A DNA stretch of 64,000 nt, taken from assembly GCA_028023455.1 (NCBI GenBank), contig JAQFVV010000031.1, positions 8,238,093-8,302,092 on the forward strand. The letters are read 5' to 3'. Below, piece by piece: positions 63,505 to 64,000 of this stretch; positions within the stretch are counted from its first letter, which is position 1; each line of letters starts with the position of its first letter. This stretch comes from Epiperipatus broadwayi. Its lineage: Eukaryota > Onychophora > Udeonychophora > Euonychophora > Peripatidae. Both the position numbers and the translations under genes were made by a program. The notes under the pieces were generated by a model. That model saw only the letters and a list, made by a program, of their open reading frames with translations, was not told the origin of the DNA and did not search any database.

Positions 63505-63656
63505 TATATTTTAAAATTAGAGCTAGTAATCATTTTAATTAATGCTGAATATTTCATTTATTTATTTGTTAACTGAGCTAGAACTCGTAATATTCGTAAT
63601 AAACAATACATTTTGGGGGTGAGGATGTTCGGGGGGAGGATAGTAATTTTAATTAT

Positions 63657-63698
<42 letters not shown>

Positions 63699-64000
63699 CA
63701 TTTGCATTAAAAGTAATTTTAATTATAGTACTCCAAAAACAATCACTATCAATATAATCTTTCTTTATATTTTATTCTAAATAAATACTTTTTTTTTCAT
63801 TCATATTACCTTCTTAATTATTCCATATAAAATCTTCTTACCTTATTCTATTCTTCTCAACTTTCTCTATCCTCCATCTTACTCTAATAATTCAACTTCC
63901 TTTTTAACCTCTCTATTATATTCTATCCTACAGCTCCCTCTATGAAGTATTTTTATAACTATTAATATTTCTTACTATTTCTATCACACCCAAAAAAAAC
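63505..64000. other. AT-rich sequence after the gap
   Basis: It contains a G-rich patch (63612-63640), (AT)n at 63661-63697, and a short direct repeat AGTAATTTTAATTATAGTAC on both sides of the (AT)n (63641 and 63711). C/T-rich sequence follows to the end. No gene is seen. Confidence 0.5.

Noticed and set aside
62991-63557. A 188-codon minus-strand frame
   Set aside because: It spans the 500-N gap; almost all residues are unknown, so it is an artefact.

Overview
This is about 64 kb of very AT-rich animal nuclear DNA. It has abundant (TA)n microsatellites, no operons and almost no intact reading frames. It consists mainly of retrotransposons: Penelope-like elements (PLEs) with GIY-YIG endonucleases, an RTE-like LINE, and several LTR elements. 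Such a mix fits an invertebrate, but I cannot name the species or phylum from sequence alone. No host gene is supported. Two weak coding-like islands (about 20.0-20.6 kb and 24.6-25.6 kb) could be gene or processed-pseudogene remnants.

Layout. 0.3-1.0 kb: two inverted PLE 3' ends. 1.0-5.6 kb: AT-rich, nothing recognised. 5.7-10.8 kb: a second head-to-head PLE pair. Its minus-strand member is interrupted by a 1.59 kb LTR-containing insert flanked by an apparently perfect 220 bp duplication. 13.7-14.0 kb: Gypsy integrase remnant. 15.0-16.8 kb: decayed Gypsy-type gag joined directly to the integrase C-terminus. 18.6-19.3 kb: palindromes. 21.4-23.7 kb: a third head-to-head PLE pair. 24.43-24.54 kb: a 45 bp-stem hairpin. 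27.6-33.5 kb: LTR element A, with two 2.17 kb direct repeats around a short gag-like interior. 34.2-35.9 kb: a fourth head-to-head PLE pair. 37.0-49.4 kb: LTR element B, a tandem LTR-interior-LTR-interior-LTR array. Its first two LTRs each carry an RTE-like LINE at the same site, and its third LTR keeps the empty site. 50.6-63.0 kb: LTR element C on the minus strand, with about 4.27 kb LTRs, a gag and an integrase C-terminal scrap but no protease, reverse transcriptase, RNase H or integrase core. A 500-N assembly gap (63005-63504) cuts off the end of element C.

Three themes stand out. First, the LTR elements are pol-less, have large LTRs, and look like non-autonomous elements that would need enzymes from elsewhere. 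Second, several show tandem or permuted LTR arrangements of the kind produced by LTR-LTR recombination or circular intermediates. Third, all four PLE loci have the same head-to-head inverted layout. The most novel-looking objects are element C with its decayed relative at 15-16.8 kb, the element B array with its internal empty site, and the 220 bp duplication around the permuted LTR insert.
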